A stretch of 64,000 nucleotides of DNA, taken from contig JAOAPR010000111.1 of NCBI GenBank assembly GCA_025463005.1, positions 1 through 64,000 of the forward strand. The letters run 5' to 3'. Both the position numbers and the translations under genes were made by a program. Shown in pieces: positions 26,208 to 35,212 of the stretch; the stretch's first letter is position 1, and each line of letters opens with the position of its first letter. This DNA comes from Bryobacterales bacterium. Its GTDB lineage: Bacteria > Acidobacteriota > Terriglobia > Bryobacterales > Bryobacteraceae. A model generated the notes under the pieces. The model made no database searches and was not told the origin of the DNA. It saw nothing but the letters and a program-made list of their open reading frames with translations.

Positions 26208-26580
26208 GCAAAGCACACTCGCTCGCTCACGTGAAAACGTTCCGCGCCAAACAAAAGGGCCGGAGGCGCTGCCGGATCTCGATCGCCTGATCCATGAGCG
26301 GATCCGCTTGGGCATTATCAGCGCCCTGGCGGCGAATTCCTCCCTCAGCTTTAACGATTTAAAGCGCCTGCTGAAGACCACTGACGGCAACTTGAGTGTG
26401 CATGCCAGGAAGCTGGAGGACGCGGGCTACATCGCCTGCACGAAATCCTTCGAAGGCCGCATGCCGAAAACCGAGTATGCGCTGACGGCGGCGGGCCGCA
26501 AGGCGCTGGAGAAGTATCTGAATCACATGGAAGCGCTGATTCATGCCATGCGTACGCCGGATGCGGCCAGGGAGCGTTGA
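26200..26580 (+). CDS. Winged-helix transcriptional regulator
   Basis: 126 aa, GTG start at 26200. [40 protein letters not shown] (recognition helix) and [20 protein letters not shown] (wing) match small winged-helix regulators of the HTH_34/MarR-like kind, followed by a C-terminal helix ([15 protein letters not shown]) for dimerisation. It is co-transcribed with the membrane protein and probably represses both through the palindrome at 25534-25551. The second prenyl transferase follows 4 bp later. Confidence 0.88.
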   Translation: MARQSTLARSRENVPRQTKGPEALPDLDRLIHERIRLGIISALAANSSLSFNDLKRLLKTTDGNLSVHARKLEDAGYIACTKSFEGRMPKTEYALTAAGRKALEKYLNHMEALIHAMRTPDAARER

Positions 26581-26584
26581 TCGA

Positions 26585-27268
26585 GTGGATCACTTTCACG
26601 TCGCTATCATCATGGACGGGAACGGGCGCTGGGCCCAGGGGCGAGGTTTGCCGCGGGTGGCTGGTCATCGCGCGGGGGCCACGGCGGTGCGGCGCGTTGT
26701 GGAGGCTGCGCCGAACCTTGGAATCAAGACGCTGACGCTGTATGCATTCTCCGAAGACAACTGGAGCCGCCCCGCGCGCGAGGTCACCGCGCTAATGAAG
26801 CTGCTCGGTCGTTACCTGGTGGACGAGACCGGGCGGTGTATAAAAAATGGCGTACGCCTGGAAGCCATCGGCCGGCGAGATCGTTTACCCGCTCCGCTAG
26901 TCACCCTGCTGGAGCAAGCCGAGCGCAAGACAGCGCGCTGCCGGCGACTCCATCTGCGCCTGGCGCTGGACTATTCTTCGCGCCGGACAATATTGGACAC
27001 AGCGCTGCGACTGGGCAATAGTGTTACCGAAGAGACTTTTTCCGAGGCCCTGGGACCGGATGTGGATCTGTTGATCCGCACCAGCGGCGAACAGCGTTTG
27101 AGCGATTTTCTGCTATGGGAATGCGCCTACGCCGAGATGGTGTTCACGCCGCGGATGTGGCCGACGTTCACGGGGGAAGATCTGGCGCAAGCTGTCGACG
27201 AGTTTCACCGCCGCGATCGGCGTTTCGGCCGTGTCGCATGCGAGGACGACGCTCGCCGCACGGCTTGA
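26585..27268 (+). CDS. Second undecaprenyl-diphosphate-synthase family enzyme
   Basis: 227 aa from GTG 26585 with GGAG about 11 nt upstream. It has the catalytic [34 protein letters not shown] and [19 protein letters not shown]. It is shorter than the uppS product at 23885 and differs in the middle ([39 protein letters not shown]), which may change chain length or substrate. It lies in one run with the membrane protein and its regulator, 4 bp after the regulator stop, so it may be made only when the repressor is relieved. Confidence 0.9.
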   Translation: MDHFHVAIIMDGNGRWAQGRGLPRVAGHRAGATAVRRVVEAAPNLGIKTLTLYAFSEDNWSRPAREVTALMKLLGRYLVDETGRCIKNGVRLEAIGRRDRLPAPLVTLLEQAERKTARCRRLHLRLALDYSSRRTILDTALRLGNSVTEETFSEALGPDVDLLIRTSGEQRLSDFLLWECAYAEMVFTPRMWPTFTGEDLAQAVDEFHRRDRRFGRVACEDDARRTA

Positions 27269-27275
27269 ACCGCGC

Positions 27276-27281
27276 TAAACT
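27276..27281 (+). promoter_or_regulatory. -10 hexamer of the AsmA gene, leaderless type
   Basis: TAAACT preceded by GC ends 6 nt before GTG 27288. No good -35 seen. Confidence 0.4.
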
Positions 27282-27287
27282 CAAATC

Positions 27288-28919
27288 GTGAAGCGCTACC
27301 TGCGCATCGCCGGCATCGCCGTGGCCCTGATCCTCCTGATCGTCGTCGCGCTGCCGTTATTTTTCAACGCCGGTCAGTTCCGGCCCGTGCTGGAGGAACG
27401 CCTCAGCGCGGCCTTGGGACGGGACGTGAAGATCGGCGACCTGAAGCTCTCCCTGTTCTCCGGCGGCGCGTCGGCCAGCGATGTCACTGTGGCGGACGAT
27501 CCGGCTTTCAGCAAGGAACCATTCTTGCGCGCCAAAGCTGTAGCGATCGGCGTGGAGTTGTGGCCACTGATTGTTTCTCGCCAGATCAATGTCACGTCGC
27601 TCACTGTCGAGCAGCCCGAGATCATGGTGCTCCAATCCCCCGCCGGCGATTGGAATTTTTCGAGTCTGGGCGGGAAGGCCTCGGCCCCTGCTCCGCCTCT
27701 GACTCCAGGTACGACCGCAACGAACCCAGCGGATCTGTCGGTAAAGCTGATCCGCATCTCCAAAGGCCGTCTTAGCATGAACAACGGCGGCAAATCGAAG
27801 CCGCGTACACTCGAGAAAGTCAATGTCGAATTGCGAGATTTTTCCGGGGCGTCCTCCTTCCCCTTTTCGCTCGAAGCGGACGTCGCCGGCGGCGGCTCGA
27901 TAAAGCTCGAGGGCAAAGCAGGTCCCATCAAGCCGGCCGCTGTCATTGAGACTCCCTTCGATGCGAGCTTGACACTCACGCGTCTGGACCTGGCGGGATC
28001 GGGTTTCGCGCAGCCTTCCTCGGGGGTCGCGGGAATCGTTTCGCTGGACGGAAAAGCCGCCTCCAATGGCCGCGTCGTGAACGTCGACGGCAAGGTCAAA
28101 GCCGATAATCTCAAACTGGCCAAGGGCGGATCGCCGGCCAAGCGGGCGGTGGAAGTCGAGCTCGTCCTTGCGCATGACTTGGCCAAGCGCGATGGAACTC
28201 TGCAACGCTCGACGATTCATATTGGCGCGGCGCAGGCCAATCTGAGCGGAACCTATCGCCTGACCGAAGCATCGCCTGTGGTCAGCATGAAACTGGCGGG
28301 CTCGAAGATGGCCCTCACGGAGCTCGCAACCATCCTGCCGGCGCTCGACGTAGTGCTGCCTGCAGGATCCACGATCGAACGCGGGACACTCGGCGTCGAC
28401 CTGGCTTCGCTGGGACCGTTCGATCGATTGGTGACAACAGGCTCGATCAACGCTGAAGATGTGCGTCTGAATAATTTCGATCTGGGATCGAAGCTGAAGA
28501 CGATTCAGCAACTGTCCGGCATTCAGGGCGAGCCGCGCACCACCATTCAGAGCCTGACCGCCAGCATCGCTGCGTCTCCTGAGGGCACCAGCGTTCGCGA
28601 TATCCGTGTAGTGGCGCCCGCAGTGGGGGAACTCACTGGTGCGGGGACCATCAGCCCGCAGCACGCGCTGAATTTTCAGATGCGTGCCACAGTGCGGGCA
28701 TCCAGTCACATACTCACGGCGCTCGGGCAAAAGGGCGACCTGACAATTCCTTTCGTCATCACCGGCACTTCATCCAATCCTTCTTTCCAACCGGACGTCA
28801 AAGGCGTCGCCAAGGAAACGCTCCAGCAGTACTCGAAAGATCCTTCCAAGGCGATCGATGCCGCCAAAGGCATCATGGACCTGTTCAAGAAACCCAAGGA
28901 TCCGCCTCCGCAGAAGTAG
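27288..28919 (+). CDS. AsmA-family envelope protein
   Basis: 543 aa. One N-terminal membrane anchor (IAGIAVALILLIVVALPLFF) leads into the AsmA N domain (VLEERLSAALGRDVKIGDLK, LFSGGASASDVTVADDP) and a long beta-rich periplasmic part with the AsmA C-terminal block (LSGIQGEPRTTIQSLTASI). Proteins of this family are implicated in lipid transport between membranes. It is 20 bp downstream of the second prenyl transferase but has its own -10-like hexamer. GTG start. Confidence 0.88.
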   Translation: MKRYLRIAGIAVALILLIVVALPLFFNAGQFRPVLEERLSAALGRDVKIGDLKLSLFSGGASASDVTVADDPAFSKEPFLRAKAVAIGVELWPLIVSRQINVTSLTVEQPEIMVLQSPAGDWNFSSLGGKASAPAPPLTPGTTATNPADLSVKLIRISKGRLSMNNGGKSKPRTLEKVNVELRDFSGASSFPFSLEADVAGGGSIKLEGKAGPIKPAAVIETPFDASLTLTRLDLAGSGFAQPSSGVAGIVSLDGKAASNGRVVNVDGKVKADNLKLAKGGSPAKRAVEVELVLAHDLAKRDGTLQRSTIHIGAAQANLSGTYRLTEASPVVSMKLAGSKMALTELATILPALDVVLPAGSTIERGTLGVDLASLGPFDRLVTTGSINAEDVRLNNFDLGSKLKTIQQLSGIQGEPRTTIQSLTASIAASPEGTSVRDIRVVAPAVGELTGAGTISPQHALNFQMRATVRASSHILTALGQKGDLTIPFVITGTSSNPSFQPDVKGVAKETLQQYSKDPSKAIDAAKGIMDLFKKPKDPPPQK

Positions 28920-28973
28920 CAATATTTCCGCGATTTTCCGGTTTCATCCGGAAGGCCGGCGTGTTCCCACCGC

Positions 28974-28979
28974 TACCAT
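28974..28979 (+). promoter_or_regulatory. -10 hexamer of terC-like gene, leaderless type
   Basis: TACCAT preceded by GC ends 5 nt before ATG 28985. There is no Shine-Dalgarno between. Confidence 0.35.
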
Positions 28980-28984
28980 AGAGT

Positions 28985-29755
28985 ATGGATTTTCTGTTCT
29001 CAGCCGAATCCTGGGTCGCGCTGCTCACGCTGACGGTGCTCGAGATTGTCCTCGGCATCGATAACATCGTCTTCATCAGCATTTTGGCAGGCAAGCTTCC
29101 GGCTAATCAGCGGAAGCGCGCACGCACGCTGGGCCTCGCCCTGGCGATGGGTACCCGGATTCTGCTGCTGCTTTCGCTGACCTGGATCATGCGGCTGACG
29201 CGGCCCTTGTTTACCATCGGACCGCAAGAAATCTCCGGGCGCGATGTGATCCTGCTGCTGGGCGGCATGTTCCTGCTGTGGAAGAGCACCCGCGAAATTC
29301 ATGAGCGTCTGGAAGGAGCTGCGGAGGCGGCCGCCCGCCAGTCGAAGGGTAAGGCCACGATGGGCTCCGTGCTGACTCAAATCGCGCTGCTCGACATCGT
29401 GTTTTCGCTCGATTCGGTGATTACCGCTGTCGGGATGGTGAATGAAGTTGCAATCATGATTGCCGCCATCGTCATCGCCGTGGGCCTCATGATGTGGGCT
29501 TCCACCCCGTTGGGCGACTTCGTCGAACGCCACCCGACTATCAAGATGCTGGCGCTGAGCTTCCTGCTGCTGATCGGGATGGCTTTGGTCGCGGAAGGAT
29601 TCCACCAGCACATTCCGAAGGGCTACATTTACTTCGCGATGGGTTTTTCGGTGTTCGTCGAGATGCTGAATCTGCGGGCGCGGCGCGCGACGCAGCCGGT
29701 CCATCTCCGAAATTCAAAATGGGAACAGCACGAATGGGAGCCGCCGAAAAAGTAG
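28985..29755 (+). CDS. TerC-family integral membrane protein
   Basis: 256 aa, about seven hydrophobic helices. The conserved acidic membrane motifs LTVLEIVLGIDNIVFIS and ALLDIVFSLDSVITAVGMV are those of TerC/Alx proteins, which act in metal (manganese) homeostasis in characterised cases. Spacing of 4 bp to the downstream antiporter suggests one transcript, both dealing with ion balance. ATG 28985. Confidence 0.92.
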   Translation: MDFLFSAESWVALLTLTVLEIVLGIDNIVFISILAGKLPANQRKRARTLGLALAMGTRILLLLSLTWIMRLTRPLFTIGPQEISGRDVILLLGGMFLLWKSTREIHERLEGAAEAAARQSKGKATMGSVLTQIALLDIVFSLDSVITAVGMVNEVAIMIAAIVIAVGLMMWASTPLGDFVERHPTIKMLALSFLLLIGMALVAEGFHQHIPKGYIYFAMGFSVFVEMLNLRARRATQPVHLRNSKWEQHEWEPPKK

Positions 29756-29759
29756 CGGA

Positions 29760-31439
29760 ATGGGCATCGCGTCCGATTTCGTGTTGATCGTGGTCGCCGG
29801 CCTGGTCGGTGGGCTGCTGGCGCGCCTTTTACGACTGCCCTTATTGGTGGGATATGTGGCGGCCGGAGTCGTCATCGGCCCATACACGGCAGGGCCCACT
29901 GTGGTGCAGATCCACGATATTGAGCTGCTAGCGGAGATCGGAGTGGCGCTGCTGCTGTTCTCCTTGGGTCTGGAGATTTCCTTCCGCGATCTGCAGCCGG
30001 TCCGCCGGTTCGCGCTGATCGGCGGTCCGATCCAGATCCTCGTGACGGCCGCAATGGGAGCGCTCGCTGGAATCAAATTTCTAGGACTGTCCGCCACAGA
30101 CTCGATCTGGCTGGGAGCGATGATTTCGCTTTCGAGCACGATGGTGGTGCTCAAGACTCTTTCGGCGACAGGCATGACTTCGACGCTGGCGAGCCGAGCG
30201 ATGATCGGCCTGCTGGTGGCGCAGGATCTGGCCGTGATTCCGATGCTGATCATCCTACCGCAACTGGCCGACCTGAGCGGTGCGCTACCGAGGCTCGCTC
30301 GCGCGGCCGGAATCGCCGTGGTGGTTCTGGCCGCAATGGTAGCGCTCGGCAGGTGGCTGCTCCCGATGCTGCTCAAACGAGTGCTGGCGCTAGGCTCGCG
30401 CGAGTTGTTCCTGGTGGCGGTGGTCGCCGCAGGAGTGGGAGTCGGATACGCGGCGCAAGCCGCGGGACTCTCCTTTGCCTTGGGCGCGTTTGTCGCCGGA
30501 ATCGTGCTGAGCCAGTCTGAATTTAGCCATCAAGCGCTGAGCGACGTTGTTCCGTTGCGCGACATCTTCGGACTGCTCTTCTTCGTCACGGTTGGCATGT
30601 TGTTCGACCCGCGGTTTGTGTGGGAACACGCCGTCGAGGTGGCTCTTGTAACGCTTTTTATTATCGTCAGTAAGGCACTGATTCTGGGATCGTTGGCAGT
30701 CGCTTTCGGCTACCGCAACATGGCTCCGTGGATTATCGGCCTGGGGCTTTCGCAGATCGGCGAATTCGGCTTTGTGCTGGCCCGCAGCGGAGTCGGCGCC
30801 GGACTCCTTTCCCAGACCGCGTACAGTCTTGCGCTCACCTGCACCATCCTGACCATGGCGCTCTCGCCGCTGGTTTCGAGCGCCGCGATTCCGTTAGGCC
30901 GACTATGGCAGCGCTGGCGCAAGCCGGTTCAACCCGCGCTGGACATGGATTTGCCGAAGGAGCCGCTCGAGGGCCATGTCGTAGTCGCCGGATACGGCCG
31001 CAGCGGACGTGCGGTGGCTCGGGCGTTGCGCGCCGGCGCGACTCGTTTCGTGGTGGTGGAACTGGATCATGCCATGTTCACATTGGCCGTCGCGGATGGA
31101 ATGCCCGCCGTGTGGGGCGATGTAACGCGCGAGGAGGTGCTCGCCGCGGCCCGGATTGCTCGAGCGCGGATCCTGGTGGTGACGGTCCCGGATCGCGGCT
31201 CCGTTCAACTGACGGTGCAACACGCGCGGCGCGTCCATCCCACCGTGGCCGTGGTGGCTCGCGCAGTTCGCGAAAGTGACGTCGCGGAATTGCGCGCTCT
31301 CGGCGTCACTGCCGTGGTGCAGCCGGAGTTTGAAGGCGGCGTAGAGATGCTTCGACAAACGCTGATCTACTGCGGCCGAGACGGTGATGCGATCCGGCTG
31401 GTTTCCGAATTGCGCGACAGTCTGTACGGAGCAGCGTAA
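29760..31439 (+). CDS. KefB-type cation:proton antiporter with TrkA-N domain
   Basis: 559 aa. The N-terminal 380 residues form a 12-13 helix CPA2 domain (LLRLPLLVGYVAAGVVIGPY, LLLFSLGLEISF, LGAFVAGIVLSQSEFSH); the C-terminal 150 residues are a Rossmann RCK/TrkA-N domain (HVVVAGYGRSGRAVARAL). Such proteins exchange K+ or Na+ for protons, gated by a nucleotide. There is no RCK-C domain after the Rossmann fold that I can see. Four bp after the TerC stop. Confidence 0.92.
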   Translation: MGIASDFVLIVVAGLVGGLLARLLRLPLLVGYVAAGVVIGPYTAGPTVVQIHDIELLAEIGVALLLFSLGLEISFRDLQPVRRFALIGGPIQILVTAAMGALAGIKFLGLSATDSIWLGAMISLSSTMVVLKTLSATGMTSTLASRAMIGLLVAQDLAVIPMLIILPQLADLSGALPRLARAAGIAVVVLAAMVALGRWLLPMLLKRVLALGSRELFLVAVVAAGVGVGYAAQAAGLSFALGAFVAGIVLSQSEFSHQALSDVVPLRDIFGLLFFVTVGMLFDPRFVWEHAVEVALVTLFIIVSKALILGSLAVAFGYRNMAPWIIGLGLSQIGEFGFVLARSGVGAGLLSQTAYSLALTCTILTMALSPLVSSAAIPLGRLWQRWRKPVQPALDMDLPKEPLEGHVVVAGYGRSGRAVARALRAGATRFVVVELDHAMFTLAVADGMPAVWGDVTREEVLAAARIARARILVVTVPDRGSVQLTVQHARRVHPTVAVVARAVRESDVAELRALGVTAVVQPEFEGGVEMLRQTLIYCGRDGDAIRLVSELRDSLYGAA

Positions 31440-31450
31440 TCGGCGCGCGC

Positions 31451-31456
31451 TATACT
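31451..31456 (+). promoter_or_regulatory. -10 hexamer of fdhD, leaderless type
   Basis: TATACT preceded by GC ends 7 nt before GTG 31464. No matching -35. Confidence 0.5.
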
Positions 31457-31463
31457 CTGGAAC

Positions 31464-32273
31464 GTGAAGCGCAGCATTGTTTCCGTTCCGGTGCGGCGCG
31501 CCGGGTCTCTGAAAAGCGGGCAGACCACCCGCGATCAGGACCTGCTGGCGGTGGAAGAGCCGTTGCAGATCCGCTTGGGCGATCGCGACCTGGCAATCAC
31601 CATGCGCACGCCCGGGAACGATGAAGAACTGTCGGTCGGGTTTCTATTCACCGAAGGCATTCTGCCCGGCCGGGATGCGATTGCGTCGGCGACCCCCGGG
31701 GACAATTCGATCACCATCGCCCTCTCCGGCGAAGCCTCTGTGGATTTGAGCGCCCAGACGCGCCATTTCTACCTGACATCGAGCTGCGGAGTGTGCGGAA
31801 AGGCATCCGTAAACGCGCTCGTTGCCGCCGGCTGCACTGCCCCGCCCGCTGACCGGCCCATGATCGACGCCGCGGTGATTCTTAAGCTCCCCGAAACGCT
31901 ACGGGCGACACAACCGGTATTCGATCGCACGGGCGGCCTGCACGCCGCCGCGTTGTTCGATGCCGAAGGCAAGCTGCAACTGGTTCGTGAGGATGTGGGA
32001 CGTCACAACGCCGTGGACAAGCTGGTGGGGCGCTCGGTTCTGGATGGGCGCGTGCCGCTGAACGACTCCGTGCTGCTGGTGAGCGGGCGCGCGAGCTTCG
32101 AGCTGGTGCAGAAGGCCCTGATGGCCGGGATCAGCGTGCTGGCCGCGGTGGGCGCGCCTTCCAGCCTGGCGGTCGAGACGGCCATGCGGTTCGGCATGAC
32201 GCTGGCTGGTTTCGTCCGCGATGGCCGGTTCAACATCTACTCAGGCGAAGGCCGCATTCATCATTCGAAATAG
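31464..32273 (+). CDS. fdhD: Formate dehydrogenase accessory sulfurtransferase
   Basis: 269 aa. The catalytic loop TSSCGVCGKAS places the two conserved cysteines at about 108 and 111, and the C-terminal block LVREDVGRHNAVDKLVG plus SGRASFELVQKALMAGI are FdhD hallmarks. It passes sulfur from IscS to the molybdenum cofactor of formate dehydrogenase. No formate dehydrogenase gene is in the window. GTG 31464 is supported by a TATACT hexamer 7 nt upstream. Its 3' end overlaps the convergent peptidase gene by 13 bp. Confidence 0.95.
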   Translation: MKRSIVSVPVRRAGSLKSGQTTRDQDLLAVEEPLQIRLGDRDLAITMRTPGNDEELSVGFLFTEGILPGRDAIASATPGDNSITIALSGEASVDLSAQTRHFYLTSSCGVCGKASVNALVAAGCTAPPADRPMIDAAVILKLPETLRATQPVFDRTGGLHAAALFDAEGKLQLVREDVGRHNAVDKLVGRSVLDGRVPLNDSVLLVSGRASFELVQKALMAGISVLAAVGAPSSLAVETAMRFGMTLAGFVRDGRFNIYSGEGRIHHSK

Positions 32274-34048
32274 AGAATCTTGAGAATCCCGTCGGCATCC
32301 GTGCCCGCCGTGCCCGGCGTATATTCGAGCTTGACGTGCACGGGAGTCTGGGGACCGCAGTTCAAGTCAACTTTCCCGCCCGCGCGACCCACGATGACCA
32401 CCTGTTGGGGATCGGGAATCAGGAACCCTTTCTTTCCCTGAGCGGTGTCGACGACCACCTTGAACCTTTTTTCCAGGCAGACAAACTCGACGAATGAGCC
32501 TTCGATCTGGGGTGGGGGCGCGGGCAAAGTCGGGCGTTCGGCCGTGGGCGGACGCACCATGCGAGGCGCTTCCTCGGGAGCATCTTCGGTTACGACGGGC
32601 CTGGCGACTACTGCTCTTGCAACCGACGGAGCGGGAGCGTCGGCCTGGTCGAGATAGCGCTGCATCTGGTCGACGCGCGTTCGATCCTCCGGGGTCTTTG
32701 CGTTCGCGGCAAGCTTCGCGACCGAGGTGCGGGCCCCTGCGCGATCGCCAAGCTGGATCTGCGCGTTGGCGAGCAGCGTGAAGAAACGCGGCGCGTCTTC
32801 CGGCGTGACCCGGCGCACGTCCGCCAGAATCGCAAGCGCTCCGCCGGCACGCCTGGCATTCAGATTTAGAGCGGCTAGTTCCATGCGGAGTTCCAGCCGT
32901 TCGGGTTCCTGCTGGAACAGCTCCGAAAGCGCTTTGAATGCTTCTTCCGGATGCTCTCGCTCGGCCAGGCGCCCGAAATCCCACAGGAGCCTGGGGCTGC
33001 GGTCGCCCAGCTCGTAGGCTCTTCCGAACGCTTCGACTGCCTCAGTATTTTGATCGCTGCGCCACGCCAGGTAGCCCAGGCCCGCCCACGGCTCCGGCCG
33101 CTTGGGATCCTCGCGCGCGAGCTCTTCGAGCGTCTTGCGGATTTCCATTTCCTTGCCGGGCCGGTTCGTCAGGTCCGCCAGCGCGAGTCTTACATCGAAC
33201 ATTGGAGCGGGCGTCGCGGGAGAATTCTCCCTGGCATTGGCAAGCTTCACCGGGAAAAGACCTCCATAGAATTGAGTACCCCGAATGTACGCCTGCAGGT
33301 CTTTATCGGCGGCGGAGACCGTCTTTCCATATACCTTTTCCAATGCGGCCGCAGAATCGACACCGCTCTGTACCGCAGCCAGGAATTCGGAAAACTTCGA
33401 CGCGTACTGGGGCGAAAGCTGCAGCATGTGCACCAGAGCCCACCCCTCGTTGTACAAGCTGCCGGCTTTGTTTTTCTCGTTGTAGTACGGCGAGTCCCGG
33501 TCCGCGGACAAAATTACGGAAAGCGGAACCCATTTTTCGGAAAATAAAGCCTGTAACCGGCCCGGGATCAGATCGCCTACCAGCGCTTTATCGCCCTGCA
33601 TCCGCAAAGTGGAGTAAAGCTCGGCGATGCCTTCGTTGAGCCAGGGCGGGAACTGGAGGCCGGCGTGGCGCGCGACCAGGTGAACGTATTCGTGCACGGC
33701 GACCTGCGCCGCCTGATCGCCGGTGCGACCTATGACGATATAATCGCGGTCCGCGCCCCCGAAATAGTAGGCAGTCGCGAATTCATTGAAGCGGTACGGG
33801 GCATATTCCTTCTCCGACCCAAACATTACGACGTATACAGGCAAAGGTTTGGGAGGCTCGCGCTTGTTTACCTGCAGAAAGAAATCGCGCACCCGTTCGA
33901 AGTAACGCAGGGTGTCACGCGTGTCCCGCTCTCCGGCGCTCGAATAAGCCTCGAAGTTCGGGGACTGCATGCGAATCCATTTACTTTCGGAATATGCGTC
34001 CACCGCGCAGAAAAGCGCGCAGATTAGCAGCCATTTAAGGCGAATCAT
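32261..34048 (-). CDS. TPR-containing gluzincin-type metallopeptidase
   Basis: 595 aa. Signal peptide (LKWLLICALFCAVDAYS), then a peptidase-MA-like domain with the zinc motif HEYVH in AVHEYVHLVARH (about residue 119) and a downstream Glu in NEGIAELYST. Residues 280-470 are TPR-like helices (WAGLGYLAWRSDQNTEAVEA). The C-terminal 100 residues are Pro-rich then a beta domain (EGSFVEFVCLEKRFKVVVD). Probably periplasmic. Divergent from the glycosyltransferase. Confidence 0.85.
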   Translation of the reverse strand: MIRLKWLLICALFCAVDAYSESKWIRMQSPNFEAYSSAGERDTRDTLRYFERVRDFFLQVNKREPPKPLPVYVVMFGSEKEYAPYRFNEFATAYYFGGADRDYIVIGRTGDQAAQVAVHEYVHLVARHAGLQFPPWLNEGIAELYSTLRMQGDKALVGDLIPGRLQALFSEKWVPLSVILSADRDSPYYNEKNKAGSLYNEGWALVHMLQLSPQYASKFSEFLAAVQSGVDSAAALEKVYGKTVSAADKDLQAYIRGTQFYGGLFPVKLANARENSPATPAPMFDVRLALADLTNRPGKEMEIRKTLEELAREDPKRPEPWAGLGYLAWRSDQNTEAVEAFGRAYELGDRSPRLLWDFGRLAEREHPEEAFKALSELFQQEPERLELRMELAALNLNARRAGGALAILADVRRVTPEDAPRFFTLLANAQIQLGDRAGARTSVAKLAANAKTPEDRTRVDQMQRYLDQADAPAPSVARAVVARPVVTEDAPEEAPRMVRPPTAERPTLPAPPPQIEGSFVEFVCLEKRFKVVVDTAQGKKGFLIPDPQQVVIVGRAGGKVDLNCGPQTPVHVKLEYTPGTAGTDADGILKILYFE

Positions 34049-34109
34049 GTGGGATATTTTATTACAGGTTCGACAGCGCTCGCCAGGTTGGGTCCGCGGC
34101 AGAAAGTGC

Positions 34110-34115
34110 TACAGT
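34110..34115 (+). promoter_or_regulatory. -10 hexamer fixing a CTG start, leaderless type
   Basis: TACAGT preceded by GC ends exactly 7 nt before CTG 34123. TTGGGT at 34088-34093 is a possible -35 (16-nt spacing). Confidence 0.5.
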
Positions 34116-34122
34116 CATTTTT

Positions 34123-35130
34123 CTGCGACCGCTCTCGATCATTCACGTAGACACCGGAGAAACCTGGCGCGGAGGACAGGAAGCGCTACTCACGCTGGCG
34201 CGGGGACTGCGCGCGAAAGGATACCGGCAAACGATCGTGTGCCCGCCAGCGAGCGCGCTCGCCGCACGAGCCCGGTCGGCGGGATTCCCCGTCGAGAAGC
34301 TCGTACCGCGGACCACCGAAATCGTCCACGCTCACAGCGGACGGGCGCAGACCATCGCATTCTGGCAAACTTTTGGCTCCAACGTGCGTCGCGTGGTCAC
34401 GCGGCATGTCGCGTTCCCACCCAAGAATCCCTGGATGCATCGGCTGAAATACACGCGGACGTGCGATGGTATCATCGCCGTCTCAGACGCTGTTCGGCGC
34501 GGCCTGATCGATAGCGGCGTGCCTGCCGCGAAGATCGAGACGATCCACACCGGCATCGAGATGCCGGAGCCGGCGCCGCGGGACCGGCAGAGGTTCGGGC
34601 TCGGCGAGACCGATTTCGTCATCGGCCACATGGGCGCGTTCACGCATGAGAAGGGGCAGGACGTGGCGGTGGCAGCGGCGGCTTTGGTTCGTCAGTCCCT
34701 GCCGCAGGCGAAACTGGTTCTGGCCGGCGATGGCCCGCTATTATCCGAATTTCGGCGGAGCGCACCTGAAAACGTGACCTTTCCCGGTTTCGTATCCGAC
34801 CGCGCGGCGTTTTTTGCGGCGCTGGATCTGTTCATCATGCCATCGCGCTCGGAAGCCTGGGGACTGGCGACGCTCGAAGCCATGGCCCACGGGGTTCCGG
34901 TGATCGCCAGCGATGCCGGCGGCCTGCCGGAAATTGTCGAATCCGGAAACGGTGGTTGGCTGGTCCCCGCCGGCGATCCCGCGGCGCTGGCTCGGGCGAT
35001 TACGGCCGCTGCTTCGAGTCCTGAAAGCCTGCGAACGCAGGCCCAACGAGCCCGCGAGCGTGCGCGGCTGTTTTCGGTGGATCGAATGGTGGAACAGACC
35101 GAGGCATTCTACCGGCGCTTCGTAACCTGA
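34123..35130 (+). CDS. Glycosyltransferase family 4 (CTG start proposed)
   Basis: 335 aa if started at CTG 34123. The donor-binding region has GHMGAFTHEKGQDVAVAAAA, LVLAGDGPLLSEFRR and MPSRSEAWGLATLEAMAHG with GGLPEIVESGNGG, typical of GT4 retaining enzymes. Reading upstream in frame gives LSIIHVDTGETWRGGQEALL, the conserved acceptor-side start of this family, but no ATG, GTG or TTG precedes it. Only CTG 34123 or ATT 34117 can include this block; starting at GTG 34237 would delete 38 needed residues. Confidence 0.85.
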   Translation: MRPLSIIHVDTGETWRGGQEALLTLARGLRAKGYRQTIVCPPASALAARARSAGFPVEKLVPRTTEIVHAHSGRAQTIAFWQTFGSNVRRVVTRHVAFPPKNPWMHRLKYTRTCDGIIAVSDAVRRGLIDSGVPAAKIETIHTGIEMPEPAPRDRQRFGLGETDFVIGHMGAFTHEKGQDVAVAAAALVRQSLPQAKLVLAGDGPLLSEFRRSAPENVTFPGFVSDRAAFFAALDLFIMPSRSEAWGLATLEAMAHGVPVIASDAGGLPEIVESGNGGWLVPAGDPAALARAITAAASSPESLRTQAQRARERARLFSVDRMVEQTEAFYRRFVT

Positions 35131-35132
35131 GC

Positions 35133-35209
35133 CGGGGACAGCCAGCCGATTTCGGTGCGCCGATGAGGACAGTGCGGGATTGGTTCATCGAAATCGGAGG
35201 CAATCCCCG
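35133..35209. repeat. REP-like hairpin element between convergent genes
   Basis: Outer arms CGGGGA (35133-35138) and TCCCCG (35204-35209) enclose CCGATTTCG (35146-35154) and its exact complement CGAAATCGG (35189-35197). The left end GGGGACAGCCAGCCG differs by one base from the left end of the element at 52680. It fills the gap between a plus-strand and a minus-strand gene end and could double as a bidirectional terminator. Confidence 0.6.
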
Positions 35210-35212
35210 TGC

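Noticed and set aside
27357-28730. 457-codon open frame on the minus strand
   Set aside because: Antisense shadow of the AsmA gene; low-complexity translation rich in Arg and no recognisable domain.
29000-29704. 234-codon minus-strand frame
   Set aside because: Shadow of the TerC-family gene, His/Gln-rich translation typical of antisense to membrane helices.
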